Below are positions 8,201 through 18,576 of a stretch of 64,000 nucleotides of DNA, one piece after another. Positions within the stretch are counted from its first letter, which is position 1, and every line of letters begins with the position of its first letter. The position numbers and the translations under genes are program-made. The notes beneath the pieces were generated by a model. It did no database searches. It saw nothing but the letters and a program-made list of their open reading frames with translations, and was not told where the DNA came from. Origin of the DNA: Prorocentrum cordatum. Its lineage: Eukaryota; Sar; Dinophyceae; Prorocentrales; Prorocentraceae. The stretch lies in the NCBI GenBank assembly GCA_963575745.1, contig CAUYUJ010012169.1, positions 319,818 to 383,817 of the forward strand, in the 5' to 3' direction.

Positions 8201-10040
8201 CCGATCGCTCATCGCCCTGGGCTTAGCATCAGCCTGGAGAATGGCGTCGTTCACGGTCTCGGACTGGCGGGACGCCTACGAGGCGCTCCAGCAGGCCGCC
8301 GACGCCGCCTGCGGTACCCCAGCCCTCTCTGCCCAGCGATGGGCGTCGGGAGCATGGTGCGCGCCGTGCTGGAGGCGGGCGGAATCCATCGTCCAGTTCT
8401 TTCACTCCCTCCTCACCTCTTCCCCGTCGGTCGTCGTCAGGCGTCGTGACTCCTCGCTTCGCTCCGCTCACCCCCTTTCTCTGAGAGCTTGGGAGACGGC
8501 TAAAGCGGAGGGACGAGCTGAGACGAGAGCGGCTGAGGCTGACCAGCGCAAACCGAAAATCCAGCGTGTTGTCGGTTCGGCTGTGTCGTGCGCCTTGTAC
8601 CCCGAGCGGTTTCACCTAACGCTCAGCCGCCGTCTGAGAGCCTGGGATATCCCACCCCCGCCCGATCTCGAAGCTCGTTGGTCCTTGCTGCGTGCCGAGC
8701 TTGCCTCAGTCCGCCCCTCGTGGAGGTGGGCTGCGTGGAAATCCTTGGCTGGAGGATGGACCACCTCGTGTCGGATGCACGTCTCGCGTCACTCTCGGGA
8801 CTGCATTTTTGGATGCGGAGGCTCTGACAGCATCAGCCACTACTTCCGCTGCCTTCGAATGAGGCACCACGTCGCCATGAGCTGGATGCGGCTTGTCTTT
8901 CCTGTGGAGCCCCTGCTTTGGCTTGGCCTCGGGAGTCCCTCGGAGTATGGCACGGAAGACTGTGAGCTGAGTCGAGCCCAGACGCTAGAGGCAACGGCCT
9001 TAGCGTTTCATATCTACCACAAAGCCAAAGATACCGTGCCTCCTGAGGCACACCTCACCTTTACAGAAGCCGAGCGGATTGCTGGTGCTGCGCGTTTGGC
9101 GCTTCAGGGGGGGGGGCGGCTAGTGCGTTCATCGGGAAGTCCGCTTCAGGTACGTCGCACTTCCTCTCCTCCTCCCTCCTCCCTCCTCCTCCTCCCTATA
9201 ATCCTCCCTGATCCTCCTCCTCCTCCTCCTCCTCCTCCTCCTCCTCCTCCTCCTCCTCCTCCTCCTCCTCCTCCTCCTCCTCCTCCCCATATCCTCCGTG
9301 TCCTGGTCATCACTGTGCTCCCTTTCCTGGAGGACCCCAAGCTGCGGCCGGGCCCGGCGCTGCAGCGCGCACGCCCAGCGGAGCCCTGCGCCATGCGCTC
9401 GCTGCGCGCTGGCGCCGCCGGTGGAGGCGGCCGCGGCCCTCCTCCTCCTCCTCCTCCTCCTCGTCCTCCTCCTCCTCCTCCTCCTCGTCCTCCTCCTCGT
9501 CCTCCTCCTCCTCTCCTTCCTCCTCCTCCTCGTCCTCGTCCTCTCCCTCCTTTCACTACGGTCGGGAACTTTGGTTTCGCGTGTCGCGCTGCCGGTTTGG
9601 GCTCGCCCCGCTGTGGCGAGGCACGCTGGCCACTTTCCGGTCCACAGGCGTTCACGTCTGGAGTTTCTCCCGGCCCGCTAACATCCACTCGCAAGGCATG
9701 GAGTGTCGCTGGAGCCGCCGCCGCGACACGCCATCCAAAAGTTCCTGTCCTGTTTTACGTTGTTTTGCGGGTTGTTTCCTCCTCCTCCTCCTGCTCCTCC
9801 TCTTCCTTCTCCTTCCCCTCCTCCGCCCTCTCCTTCTCCTTCTCCTCTTCCTCCACCTCCTCCTGTGGAAGCGCCTCCTCCTCCTCCTCCTCCTCATCAT
9901 CAGCATCACCATCATCATCCTCATCATCATCATCATCATCAGCATCATCATCATCATCATCGTCCTCATCATCAGCATCATCATCATCATCGTCCTCATC
10001 ATCACCATCATCATCAGCAGCATCAGCACCAGCATCATAA
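5277..10040 (+). CDS. LINE ORF2: APE endonuclease and reverse transcriptase
   Basis: Nicks target DNA and copies the element RNA into the nick (target-primed reverse transcription). Numbered from ATG 5277, the endonuclease spans about 20-285: WNARG with N27, QE at 59-60, GDFN with D184 and N186, SDH with H282. The reverse transcriptase spans about 590-830: VRPLSL at 629, FDIAAAF with D702, SGVLQGCPLSG, and CADDVG with D803-D804. A CCHC knuckle is C1176, C1180, H1188, C1192. All catalytic residues are present. Recognisable protein ends near residue 1280 (about 9120), just before a G-run at 9109-9116. The frame then stays open through (CCT)n and (CAT)n to 10040, giving a Pro/Ser/His tail that is probably not original. 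The frame is also open upstream of 5277, but that part is the shadow of ORF1. ATG 5277 overlaps the ORF1 stop by 17 bp, which suggests re-initiation or coupled translation. Confidence 0.88.
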   Translation: MDGVFNSRWCPWEWAPVRHGGRIISWNARGLACLDHRRRRRKFQRLFPHMKDRAVILIQETHGTTELLRTLLNATPFDYQLIHSSTGRPGAGGVAILVPLPPRMIAQSVPFEDQPIITPEVLADGRVQLVSILNPKTKFAMKIMSVHNYELGPHTLPHIREVWQQSLAWCKEEPLQRTFVALGDFNIAAGAPVSYQNPEPCSARLAVATHMAPLEGFWRPLMHAATEVCTDLPTRFNRQHFTANTLDRVFLGILSEYMLEIDAVMEVHVDPSQMSDARLSDHALVSLSFQNRGTGQHNELRIPDFIFQDPRSRAKLAALVSAVDMSHVPADVRWRYMKQYMWEAARETRNELQGLPLVSQDPNALEARLVTLRAIARAIWRQDLRVGATLQATTLLGARFLSLSATSLTLLEPDNFSALFRDTSAAALERRQSRAAALAQQAAASGDRLSADAARRLQRSLQRKARLWRPKGSSLVLQGVRPETLAPASPPTDASPVARSAEDIRAALSSHWGDVFKAKVVDPVKLRAYVDRLGCPMDGSGLAGPPVPSRAGLEKAMLRARISAPGPDGFTCRAWAAIPEQPDVLHDLALHLFRGDYVPHDLNDYVFAFLPKGSLPEDHFDCVRQASKVRPLSLRNTDTKIIASASNFVLRQAVAKKVHPNQRGFVIGRNFARNIIFMDASARAFSVSENAAQLWPCFVSFDIAAAFPSVGHQWLFEILHRHGVPQGYLNLLHSLYFCPRGFGRFGGELHFLFHICSGVLQGCPLSGSVWALIFDPVIRLLSQAVEHPAEQSQIPGQVGGCADDVGTVLPQLCTLKAMMPHFDDVAEHAFLRLQPAKCCIAPLWAPCTQELAHSIRSWLVRELSECQEFDIQGSTAYLGVQFGPEGDLGLQWHQAAQKWWHRTIELPSSRAAAALSIFQYNLYAVSTLGYLAQFFPMSPSAIAREGLALHKLLRLPPNSFSLADLLSASWIGSSPRSLIALGLASAWRMASFTVSDWRDAYEALQQAADAACGTPALSAQRWASGAWCAPCWRRAESIVQFFHSLLTSSPSVVVRRRDSSLRSAHPLSLRAWETAKAEGRAETRAAEADQRKPKIQRVVGSAVSCALYPERFHLTLSRRLRAWDIPPPPDLEARWSLLRAELASVRPSWRWAAWKSLAGGWTTSCRMHVSRHSRDCIFGCGGSDSISHYFRCLRMRHHVAMSWMRLVFPVEPLLWLGLGSPSEYGTEDCELSRAQTLEATALAFHIYHKAKDTVPPEAHLTFTEAERIAGAARLALQGGGRLVRSSGSPLQVRRTSSPPPSSLLLLPIILPDPPPPPPPPPPPPPPPPPPPPPPPPPHILRVLVITVLPFLEDPKLRPGPALQRARPAEPCAMRSLRAGAAGGGGRGPPPPPPPPRPPPPPPPRPPPRPPPPLLPPPPRPRPLPPFTTVGNFGFACRAAGLGSPRCGEARWPLSGPQAFTSGVSPGPLTSTRKAWSVAGAAAATRHPKVPVLFYVVLRVVSSSSSCSSSSFSFPSSALSFSFSSSSTSSCGSASSSSSSSSSASPSSSSSSSSSSASSSSSSSSSSASSSSSSSSSPSSSAASAPAS
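9165..9290 (+). repeat. (CCT)n tail of the LINE
   Basis: CCT/TCC repeat, becoming pure from about 9211, directly after the last recognisable ORF2 sequence. LINEs often end in short tandem repeats, so I read it as the 3' tail. Confidence 0.75.
9291..9892. repeat. GC-rich spacer and pyrimidine microsatellites
   Basis: 9291-9430 is GC-rich with no gene. 9437-9550 and 9776-9892 are CCT/CTC repeats. 9555-9775 is unique sequence without recognisable coding potential. Confidence 0.6.
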
Positions 10041-10171
10041 TCAACATCATCATCATCATCAGCATCAACATCATCATCAGCATCAGCATCATCATCATCA
10101 TCAGCATCAGCATCTCTATCATCATCATCATCATCATCAGCATCATCATCATCATCATCACATCATCATCA

Positions 10172-10208
<37 letters not shown>

Positions 10209-10295
10209 GTCATCATCATCATCACCATCATCATCATCACCATCATCATCAACATCGTCATCATCATCATCATCATCATCATCAACATCCTCTCT
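9893..10295 (+). repeat. (CAT)n microsatellite, about 400 bp
   Basis: Nearly continuous CAT/ATC triplets with CAG, CGT and CAA interruptions. Frames on either strand give poly-His, poly-Ser, poly-Ile or poly-Met and are not genes. Confidence 0.95.
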
Positions 10296-10487
10296 CCTTT
10301 ACGCTGCTCTGGAGGGGTGCGGCCGTCTGCCACCGTCCCTGCCGACCCCACGGTGGCGTAGCACCGCTCGCGGCCTGCGCCGACACGGGCACCCTTGCAG
10401 CGCGCAGCTCTCCCCAGGCGAGCCGTGCCGCTCCCTGGCAGAGGAGGTGCGTGGCGCCTTCTGGAAGAGAGCTCTGCGCGGAGAAAG

Positions 10488-10568
10488 AGGAGGAGGAGGA
10501 GGAGGAGGAGGAGGAGGAGGAGGAGGAGGAGGAGGAGGAGGAGGAAGAGGAGGAGAAGGAGAAGGAGG
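10488..10568 (+). repeat. (GGA)n microsatellite
   Basis: Pure GGA for most of its length. The flanking 10296-10487 is GC-rich unique sequence with no gene I can support. Confidence 0.9.
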
Positions 10569-11999
10569 CGCAAGGCGCCTCAGGAGTGCGACCGACCTCC
10601 ATCACTGACGGCTGCGCGTGGCGAGGCCGGGCTGGGGCACCTCTAGCGGCAAAGCTTCCTTGGCGGGAGCCCCTTGAGGGAACCCCCACAGACCAGCATC
10701 CACGATCTCGCCATTCGCCTGCAGCGGACCTCGCAGGGGCGCCAACCTCACCTGCTGGGGCCCGAAAAAAGAGTCATCGTTCCTCTCTGCAGATATACCC
10801 CTCCTCCACGAATGACACCCGACGGCCATCGAGTGGACGAACTGCAGGCGACGATGTGGCGGGGAGGGGGTCGCTGGGAGGAGGGGTCGAACCCAGGCTT
10901 CCGGTGTCTCAGGGCACACTCGCGGCCAGCGGGAAGATGCTTCGGGCAAGCTGTCCCGATGTTGAGGATCTGCCTCCCAGCATACGCACCGCGAAGGGAG
11001 CAGCAGACGGCTTCGCCCGCACCCCCCGCCCACCACAGTCGACGAGAGAGGGGGGTCCCCCTGTGCACATCAACGCCTGAGACATGGCCAGTGACCTGCT
11101 CTGAGCATGACCTGATGCCCTTTGGGATCCGAAACGAGCTCGATCTTTAGGTAACTTGGCTGTCGCCAGGCTGACCAACACAAGGCTCGTATAATAAGAT
11201 AAGAAGTTCACCACCTATCAGAGCAGCGAGCGTTGTCCTTCTATATGTGGGCCCAGGGGGGACGTGCGCGAGGGGACCCACAACACCAGAATATTCTCGC
11301 GTCTTGTGTCCTGGATCTGATCCCAAACCCGCACCCAAACCTCGGAACGGCAAAAATCGGGGCCCTCGGCAAGCCCATCAGCGACGGTCTCGCAGCCCGT
11401 AGTTGTGATTGGAGGGATTGTGACAGGCACACGTACGAGGCCTAGACTTTGGCAAGCCCGATTTCCTGCAGCGCGGTCGGCGGTGCTCCCGCATTCGTTC
11501 CTCAGAATTGGCCGTCCTCGTATGTAGTTGTGCAGGGCCAGCCTGCACGGCTGGCATGCGCAAGCGTGGGAGGAAGGCGCGAGCTGCCAACGCCTGCCAA
11601 TCCTGACAGGGCCCATCTAGCCAAGGGACCGACTCGCCGTCGCCCGCTGCAAGGTCCTCGCCTGTCGGTGGGGACTCGTTGGAAAGGTCGATCGCCTCGT
11701 TGGTGTCGAGCTGCCTCGGGATCTCGCCGAAGGCCCGCGTCTCGGGTTGCTCGCGACGCGAGCGCAGAGACGCCATCGCCTCCTCGGAAGGGGTGGCAGG
11801 TCGAAGTTGTTTGGAGCAGCTCGGTAGAGACGACCAGCCAACGCGATGATTTGCGCCGTTCGGATGGGCCACGCATCGCCCTTTCCTGCACCGCGCGAAA
11901 TTCGTAATTTGATTGCCCTTGTTTCGTAGCTTGTCACACGCATATCACAACAAGTCATCATAAACATACGTCAAATAATTAGGTTCGTACATATTCGGA
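10569..11999. other. No recognisable gene
   Basis: Unique sequence with several 100-160-codon open frames on both strands, none with a recognisable domain. At 10888-10905 the minus strand reads CCTGGGTTCGACCCCTCC, a good tRNA T-arm/B box, but no complete tRNA can be folded around it. Confidence 0.45.
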
Positions 12000-12100
12000 T
12001 AATTTTCTATACGTGTAATAGTCGTGTGCTGCTTGTACACTACGTTGTATATACATACGAAATATTATCACAGCTGGGTCACTTGGGCTAGAATCCGAGC
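11940..12100. other. Short AT-rich patch
   Basis: AT-rich sequence (GTCAAATAATTAGG, GTTGTATATACATACG) sharply bounded by GC-rich DNA at about 12110. No gene is visible. Confidence 0.5.
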
Positions 12101-12539
12101 GATCATTCGGACTTACGGTCTCGGCCGCCCGCGGGCAGCGGGCGCCCGCGAGTGGCGCGGAGGGTCGCTCTCGACGCCCGGGCGCCCGCGAGCGGCGAGT
12201 GGGATTCACGGGGCGCTGCGGGCGGTTTTCGGGGCGCCCCCAACATCTAGGTCGGGGGCCCATCGGCGGCCGGCGCGCGACGGCCCATCACCCCCTTCTT
12301 TGGTGGCAGAGGCTAGCCGCGGTCCATCGTTCCCGTCGTTGGATCATCTAGCCTTGCCCCCTTTGCCCGCGGGGGTTCGCGCCCTGGCCGCCCCCTTGAC
12401 GCCTCTCCTCCAGCGCGCTGCTCTCCGTTCTCGGCCCGGGGACTTCCGCGGAGGGATGGAGATTCTATCGCGGGGTTCACGTGCTCTCCCTGCGAACGGG
12501 GGCGGGGGCGCCGAGGGGGGTGGCGCAGACGTCGGCGCG

Positions 12540-13152
12540 ATGGCCACGTCCGCGCCCGACGTTGTCTCCGGTTTGGCCCATCTCCCTCCCGCCCCAGCAG
12601 TTGTCGACGCAGCTGGCGAGCAGCCGCCCAAGCGGCGGCGCTCTGTTTTGAATGCGTCCACGGGCGCTCTTTACCGAGGGCCGCAGCACGTGACTTGGCT
12701 TCATCAGCGGGCCGAGGTTGCGCGCACAGAGCGAGAGACTGAACGCGCGCAGCGGTCGAAGGAGGATTTAGAGCACGCGCGCAATGACCGGGCCCTCAGA
12801 TGCCGTGATAAGGCTGCGTCTGGCTCTTCAACAGGTTGGCAAGGATGTTGTCGAGCGCGCTGGGGTCGAAGGGTGCACCCGCAAGCTGGACGTGCTCACG
12901 CGTGCCAGCTCCCTTGCAGAATTGGCCCAGGATCGATTTGCGCGGGGGCACTTGGATTTCATCCGAGAGTCTGGGTATGTTCCGTACGCGTACAAGTTGT
13001 ACGGTTGCGCGCCGAAGAGGTTGAAGTTCGGTGAACTCCAGGAGCAAATTCTACCTCGCGCGAGGTACCCCGTTCAGTCCCGACCCCCGCTTTCGCGACC
13101 CCCCGGAATACGGGGTGGAAAACAGATGGTCTTGACGAGTAGCTCACGCTGA
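12540..13152 (+). pseudogene. Coding-like segment: NLS, coiled coil, then a frame change
   Basis: From ATG 12540 one frame reads MATSAPDVVSGLAHLPPAPA, a basic PPKRRR motif like a nuclear localisation signal, and a charged helix (TERETERAQRSKEDLEHARND). Near 12784 the protein-like sequence moves to another frame, reading DAVIRLRLALQQVGKDVVER and RFARGHLDFIRESGYVPYAYKLYG up to about 13060. I recognise no family. It could be a gene with a frameshift or a small intron near 12790, or a decayed mobile-element ORF. The composition looks more protein-like than the surrounding GC-rich frames, but that is the only support. Confidence 0.3.
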
Positions 13153-13736
13153 GGCGCCCTTTTCTGTCTTCGCCCCACCCAACGCTCCCCCGCCCCTGCC
13201 GCCCCCCCCGCCGTCGCCGCCCGATCTTCCCCTGCTCGCTTGCCCCCCGCCCCCCCCCGTTCAAAAGAGGCGCGAGCGTCGACGCCGTTGCCCTTTCCAA
13301 AATCCCCCGCGCCCGCGGCTGGATGTGCCTCGGGATGCTGGCCAGAAGGCGCATTTGTGACACGGGGGAGGCCCAGGAAGCAGCGGCATCGGCGCATTCG
13401 GGCCTCCACGTGGCCTCGATTCCGAGCGTGTTCTGAGGAAAGGCGTGGTGCAGGCGCTTGCGCGGATGGCCCTCGCTTACTTCGGGGATCCCGTGGACAG
13501 CCAGGGTTGTGGGCCGCGGTATCAAAGTGCTCGGGCGCACAATGGTTTGACAGGAGGGAAACTCCAGTTGTAGATGCGACGCCACTGAGAAGCTGTGCGG
13601 GGATTCGCTAAACGATGACGCTTTGAATGACCTGTCGTCAAATGCGGATTGTCTGAACGTTTAGGAACAGCCCGACGCGTGTAGCAGTAATGAACACAAG
13701 AAGGCAAAGTCTGTCCAGCGTCGGAGTCCATAAGTC
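13153..13736. other. C-rich stretch and unresolved sequence
   Basis: 13195-13260 is C-rich homopolymer-like sequence. After it, a short protein-like stretch (GVVQALARMALAYFGDPVDSQG, about 13442-13510) is visible but broken upstream. It may belong with the segment at 12540-13152. Confidence 0.3.
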
Positions 13737-14222
13737 TTGTCCGTGCACGGCGATTGCGCCTGCCACCAGTGCCGGCGTCGCATAGAGAAGCGGGAGGGGG
13801 GGGCAGTTGGGGGCCTATATAGTTTGGCTCACATTGGTTCTTTGGCGGCGCATCAGAACCCGCTGCAGTTGGCCCTGGGGGATTTTCCGGGGGAAGTCGT
13901 GATTTACAGAGTGCCCCTTCCCGAGCACTTGAAGGAGCGGAATGCTCTCGTGGTGCGACATGCGCTCATGAGGCGTCGTGAGCTCGTGGCTGGGGGCCCC
14001 GTGCCTCTTGGCCTGTCTTTGAGGCGTCTCGGGACGTCTTGGGGCCCTCTTGGGCTTGGCTGGCGCTCTCCGGGAGGAGGGCCACGCAACAGGGGGGGAG
14101 CGGCGACGGACCCAGGGAAAGGGGGCCGCAGGAAAAGGGGACGACATAGACGACGACTAACGAATGACGGAGAAGAAGGCTCCAAAGGGCAAGCCCCTCA
14201 CACACGCCGACAGCCTCAGTAA
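13737..14222 (+). CDS. Hypothetical open frame with Cys/His cluster
   Basis: The frame opens without an ATG (TTG at 13737). It reads DCACHQCRRRIEK, then ALGDFPGEVVIYRVPLPEHLKERNALVVRHALMRRRELV, before turning into Gly/Arg-rich low complexity. The CACHQC cluster could bind a metal. I do not recognise the family, and the C-terminal third looks like repeat. It could be an exon or a decayed fragment. Confidence 0.2.
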   Translation: MSVHGDCACHQCRRRIEKREGGAVGGLYSLAHIGSLAAHQNPLQLALGDFPGEVVIYRVPLPEHLKERNALVVRHALMRRRELVAGGPVPLGLSLRRLGTSWGPLGLGWRSPGGGPRNRGGAATDPGKGGRRKRGRHRRRLTNDGEEGSKGQAPHTRRQPQ

Positions 14223-14679
14223 GCTTCTTATTCTCTGGGCAACCACGCCCTATGTAGGTCAAACTCGAATGTGTTCCCACATCTTTTTCAAGAAGTGACG
14301 CTGGCCCATCTACAGTCGACAACGCGGCCATTCGGCCAGCTATTGCCCGTGGTGACTGCTCTCGTAATGCCTGCCCATGATTGCAGTGTTCGCCTTTATT
14401 GATTGAAGCTATTGCGAAAGTCGCACAGGTCTGGCACAAGCTCCAAGCCTTTGCCGTTCCAAGAATTCCTAGACGCAGAATCCTACAGCTGTCTCCCCCT
14501 ACTAACAGCAAGAGCCTCTCGCAAGTCGGCCAAATCAACTTTGCCTTGTCCAGGCTTGGACTTTGCAGTCGCAAAACGTTACCCAATGTCGCTTTCCCAG
14601 CCCAGGGTCTCCACGGGTGCCATCCCAGGTCCAGGAGGGCGGCGATGGTAGCCGCAGCAGGAGTAGCGACCCCTTTCAT
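14200..14679 (-). pseudogene. Coding-like segment, possibly a decayed LINE fragment
   Basis: Read on the minus strand, the sequence is ATIAALLDLGWHPWRPWAGK, then CQTCATFAIASINKGEHCNH, then STVDGPASLLEKDVGTHSSL. The Trp-rich LGWHPW stretch resembles the C-terminal part of dinoflagellate LINE ORF2 proteins by eye only. No catalytic motif is present. The GC content is lower than in neighbouring DNA. Function unknown. Confidence 0.22.
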
Positions 14680-15611
14680 CTCTGGGAAGGCTTTTTTGTT
14701 CCCCGAATCCTATCTGCATCGAACTCTATCTGCGTTGAGTATCTTGCCCGTGAGATGTTTTTTGTGAAACCTCGATCGTATCGAGCATCGTTAGAAAGGC
14801 AGGGTTCCTCCTGCCATACTCTAGAGCAAGCAGTTTGGTTAGGCACCTGCCCCCCTGATCGACACCTCCAGACAGACGACCTAACGACCTCCACCACCTG
14901 AGAAGGACGTGGGTTCAGTGCCATGAGCCTTGTCAAGACATCTAGACTTGGTGAGTGTTGTTGTCATTGCCATTCGCTTGGCCTATCTCTTGCACAACTT
15001 TGGGGTGACGATGCGGAGGAGAGTGCGGACGACGACGACGACGACGACGAGCGGCGGCGACGACAACGAGTTGGAGTAACGAGGGCGAGGACTAGGAAGA
15101 GGTGGGGAGCCCCGGGGTGACCCTCGGCGAGGCTGACGCCGCACCACCGCGTGAGCTGCGGGGCTCAACCCCCGACCCTGCTCCACTGGGGGCGACGGGG
15201 TGGAATTTGGCAGGCCAGGCGCCGAACGCGGCCATGGAGGCTGTGCACACTCCTTGTTCCATCTCTAGCCTCCCCGCCCCCATCGTTTCCTCATGTCTTC
15301 CTCTCTGCCTCCCCGCCGGTTTCCTCCTGCTATTCCACCTTCTCCTCCCAATCTACCCTTCGTCAGCCCTCCTCTTCCGCGAAATCCTCCCTCACCATTT
15401 GCTGCTGCTGTTGATCCTGCTCCCCATCTTTCGCCCCTCTCCTACTATCTTGTTCTCCTCCTCCCCTCTGCTCCTCATCGTCGTCTCCTCCTCCCGCTCC
15501 ATTTTCCTCTCTCCATCCTTCCCACTTACCCTAATGCCCCTCCTAATCAGATTGTATTTCTCCTGCTATTATTCATGGCGGAACCGGGTGAAATTCCGTG
15601 CCCGCTGGTGT
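14680..15611. other. No gene; acidic GAC repeat and pyrimidine-rich stretch
   Basis: 15028-15050 is a short (GAC)n. 15250-15590 is pyrimidine-rich (CTCC/CCTC) sequence in which long frames on the plus strand are Leu/Ser/Pro-rich artefacts. Confidence 0.5.
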
Positions 15612-15663
15612 GACTGATTGACTGACTGACTGACTGACTGACTGACTGACTGACTGACTGAAA
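15612..15663 (+). repeat. (GACT)n microsatellite
   Basis: About eleven GACT units, leading directly into the minisatellite that follows. Confidence 0.95.
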
Positions 15664-15683
15664 GTCAGGAGAGCACTTCTGAC

Positions 15684-17128
15684 AACACATTTCAAACCGC
15701 CCCGGCAGGCGCAACCGCAACCGGGCTACACATTTCAACCCGCCCGCGCGCGCCACCGCAACCGCAACTGGGCGACACATTTCAACCCGCCCGCGCAACC
15801 CCAACTGCAACCGCAACCGGGCGACACATTTCAACCCGTTCGCGCAACCGCAACCGAAACCGCAACCACATTTCAACCCGCCCGCGCAACCCCAACCGCA
15901 ACCGCAACCAGGCGACAATTTTCAACCCACCCGCGCAACCGCAACCGCAACCGCAACCGGGCGACACATTTCAACCCGCCCGCGCAACCGCAACCGCAAC
16001 CTTAACTGGGCGACACATTTCAACCCGCCCGCGCAACCGCAACCGCAACCGCAACCGTAACTGGGCGACCCATTTCAACCCGCCCGCGCGCGCAACCGCA
16101 ACCGCAACCGGGAGACACATTTCAACCCGCCCGCGCAACCGCAACCGCACCTGTCGAACACTTCAACCCGCCCTGCGCCCCCAACAGCCCCGCACCGCAA
16201 CTGGGCAACACATTTCACCCCGCCGCGGGCCCAGGGGGGGGCACCGTACTGGGCACACATTTTCAACCCCGCCTGCGCAACCGCACCGCAACTGTGCGGC
16301 ACACTTTCAACGCGCCCGCGCAACGGGCAAACCGCAACCGTAACTGGGCGACACATTTTAACTCGCCCGCGCAACCGCAACCGCAACCGGGCGACACATT
16401 TCAACCCGCGCGCGCAACAGCAACCGCAACCAGGCGACACATGTCAACCCGCCCGCGCAACCCCAACCGCAACCGCTACCGCAACTGGGCGACACATTTC
16501 AACCCGCCCACGCGCGCAACCGCAACCACAACGGGGCGACACATTTCAACCCGTTCGCGCAACCGCAGCCGAAACCGCAACCAGGTGACACATTTCAACC
16601 CGCCCGCGCAACACCAACTGCAACCGCAACCGGGCGACACATTTCAACCCGCCCGCGGCAATCCAGCGCAAACCGCAACCGGCGACACATTTTCAACCCG
16701 CTCGCGCAACCGCAACCCGCACCGGCGACATCATTTCAAACCGCCCGCTCCGCAACGTGTTGGCAGACCGTAACTGGGCAACACATTTCAACCCGCCCGC
16801 GCGCGCAACCGCAACCACAACCGGGCGACACATTTCAACCCGTTCGCGCAACCGCAACCGAAACCGCAACCAGGTGACACATTTCAACCCGCCCGCGCAA
16901 CACCAACTGCAACCGCAACCGGGCGACACATTTCAACCCGCCCGCGCAACCGCAACCGCAACCGGGCGACACATTGCAACCCGCCCGCGCAATCCCAAGC
17001 GCAACCGCAACCGGGCGACACATTTCAACCCGCTCGCGCGCGTAACCGCAACCGCAACTGGGCGACACATTTCAACCCGCCCGCGCAACCGCAATCGCAA
17101 CCGCAACTGGGCGACACATTTCACTTCG
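15684..17128 (+). repeat. CACATTTCAACCCGCCC minisatellite, about 1.45 kb
   Basis: Roughly thirty copies of a 37-55-bp unit, GGGCGACACATTTCAACC followed by CGCCCGCGCAACC and a variable number of GCAACC hexamers. The varying GCAACC count explains the unequal unit length. Open frames across it are repeat translations and are not genes. It ends beside a short (AC)n at 17133-17145. Confidence 0.95.
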
Positions 17129-17199
17129 GGTACACACACACACACCTCGTGTGCACACTCTCTTTCTCGGTGTCCGCTCACCTGCGGTCCTCTTGCAAA

Positions 17200-17935
17200 G
17201 GATTAGAGGAGGAAGGAGGGTGGGATGGAGGGAGGAGGGAAGAGGGAGAGAGGATGGGGGGAGGAGGGGGGGAGGGGGGGAGGGGGCGAACTGGGAGGGA
17301 GGAGGTAGGAGGAGGGAGGGAGGAGGCCTAGGGAGGGAATGAGAGGAAGGGGGAGGGAGGGCGGATCACAAGGGAAAGATGAGGAGGAGGAGGATGATGG
17401 AGGGGCAGGAGGGAGAGAGGAGGGGGGAGGGGGAGAGGGAGGGACGAGGAGGACGAAAATGAGCGAGAAGAGGAGGATGGACAGGATGGCCAGGAGGATG
17501 AGGAGGAAGACGACGACGATGAGGAGGGGGATGCGTCGGTGGTCGTGTTCCAGGTAGTTGTAGGAGCAGGTGCCGATGGAGGAGGGGACGGAGCACTTGA
17601 GCGTCAATATGGAGAGGTCCCAGGAAAATGCGAAGGGGGTGGGGGTAGGGCCCGATGCCATGGACGAGGGGGAGGAGGAGGAGGAGGGGGGAGAGGAGGT
17701 AGGAGGAGGAGGAGGAGAGGAGGAGAGGAGGAGGAGGAGGAGGGGAGGAGGAGGGATGAGGAGTGGAGGAGGATGATGAGGAGGAGAAGGAGGAGGGAGG
17801 AGGCGGAGGAGGAGGAGAGAGAAGAGGAGGAGGAGGAGGAGGAGGAGGAGGAGGACGAGGAGGAGGAGGAGGAGGAGGAGGAGGAGGAGGGCGAGGAGGA
17901 GGAGGAGGACGAGGACGCGGCTCTCCGCCGGGACA
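17200..17935 (+). repeat. Purine-rich GGA/GGGA tract
   Basis: GA-rich sequence, nearly pure GGA from 17650 to 17920. The minus-strand and plus-strand long frames (poly-Leu, poly-Glu, poly-Ser) are artefacts. Confidence 0.9.
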
Positions 17936-18027
17936 TTGCAGCGGGGAATCCCCATTCCACGCTGCTGCCTCTGATTCTTATTGCCCGCCCGTCCATGTAC
18001 TTTCCCTCCCTTCCCCTCCTCGTTCTG

Positions 18028-18085
<58 letters not shown>

Positions 18086-18170
18086 GCATCAGCATCAGCA
18101 TCAGCATCATCATCATCAGCAGCAGCATCATCATCATCATAATCATAGTCATCATCATCATCATCATCTG
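18028..18170 (+). repeat. (CAT)n microsatellite
   Basis: ATC/CAT triplets with CAGCAT interruptions. Confidence 0.95.
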
Positions 18171-18576
18171 GCTCATCCTCCCGCCCATACTTCCTCGTTC
18201 ATTCCTCCCACCTCCTCATATTCCTTGTCCTCACCCTCGTTCGTTGCTCCGTCCGTCCCTCGGCTCGGGATCCTTGCGCAATGCCCAGCATTTGACATCA
18301 CTCGGGGATATGATATGTCGTCCACCGTCTATAGCTAAGGGAACGACAGACAAGCAGGATGGACTTGCTTGAAATGCCCCCCATCAGCTCGACGTCATTA
18401 ATACGGCGTCGGCTAGAATGCCCAACAAATTCTCTGTACTTCCTCCTCCGCCCGACGCAGCACAGCCCCACATGCGGTTAACCCCTGCTGCCAGGCGTTG
18501 AGTATCGTGAGACATCGAACCCCTCATGTGCTGACGCCCATCCTCCTCCTGCAGCTCATTCTCGTCATAATCATGT

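Larger units (their letters stand above)
3637..9290 (+). mobile_element. Full-length LINE-type retrotransposon with spliced-leader 5' end
   Basis: Layout: DinoSL, about 230 bp leader, ORF1 (coiled-coil protein), ORF2 (APE endonuclease, reverse transcriptase, CCHC knuckle), then a (CCT)n tail. No long terminal repeats are visible. The order of domains is that of APE-type non-LTR elements. All catalytic motifs are intact, so the copy may have been competent recently, apart from a 49-bp tandem duplication near the ORF1 start. Both ends lie in pyrimidine microsatellite, which hides any target-site duplication. Confidence 0.88.

Noticed and set aside
9652-10573. Poly-Met, poly-His and poly-Leu frames
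   Set aside because: Translations of (CAT)n and (GGA)n.
13737-13790. CDCA7-like zinc finger (CHQCRR)
   Set aside because: Only the six-residue CHQCRR core fits; the rest of that domain is missing and the frame lacks an ATG.
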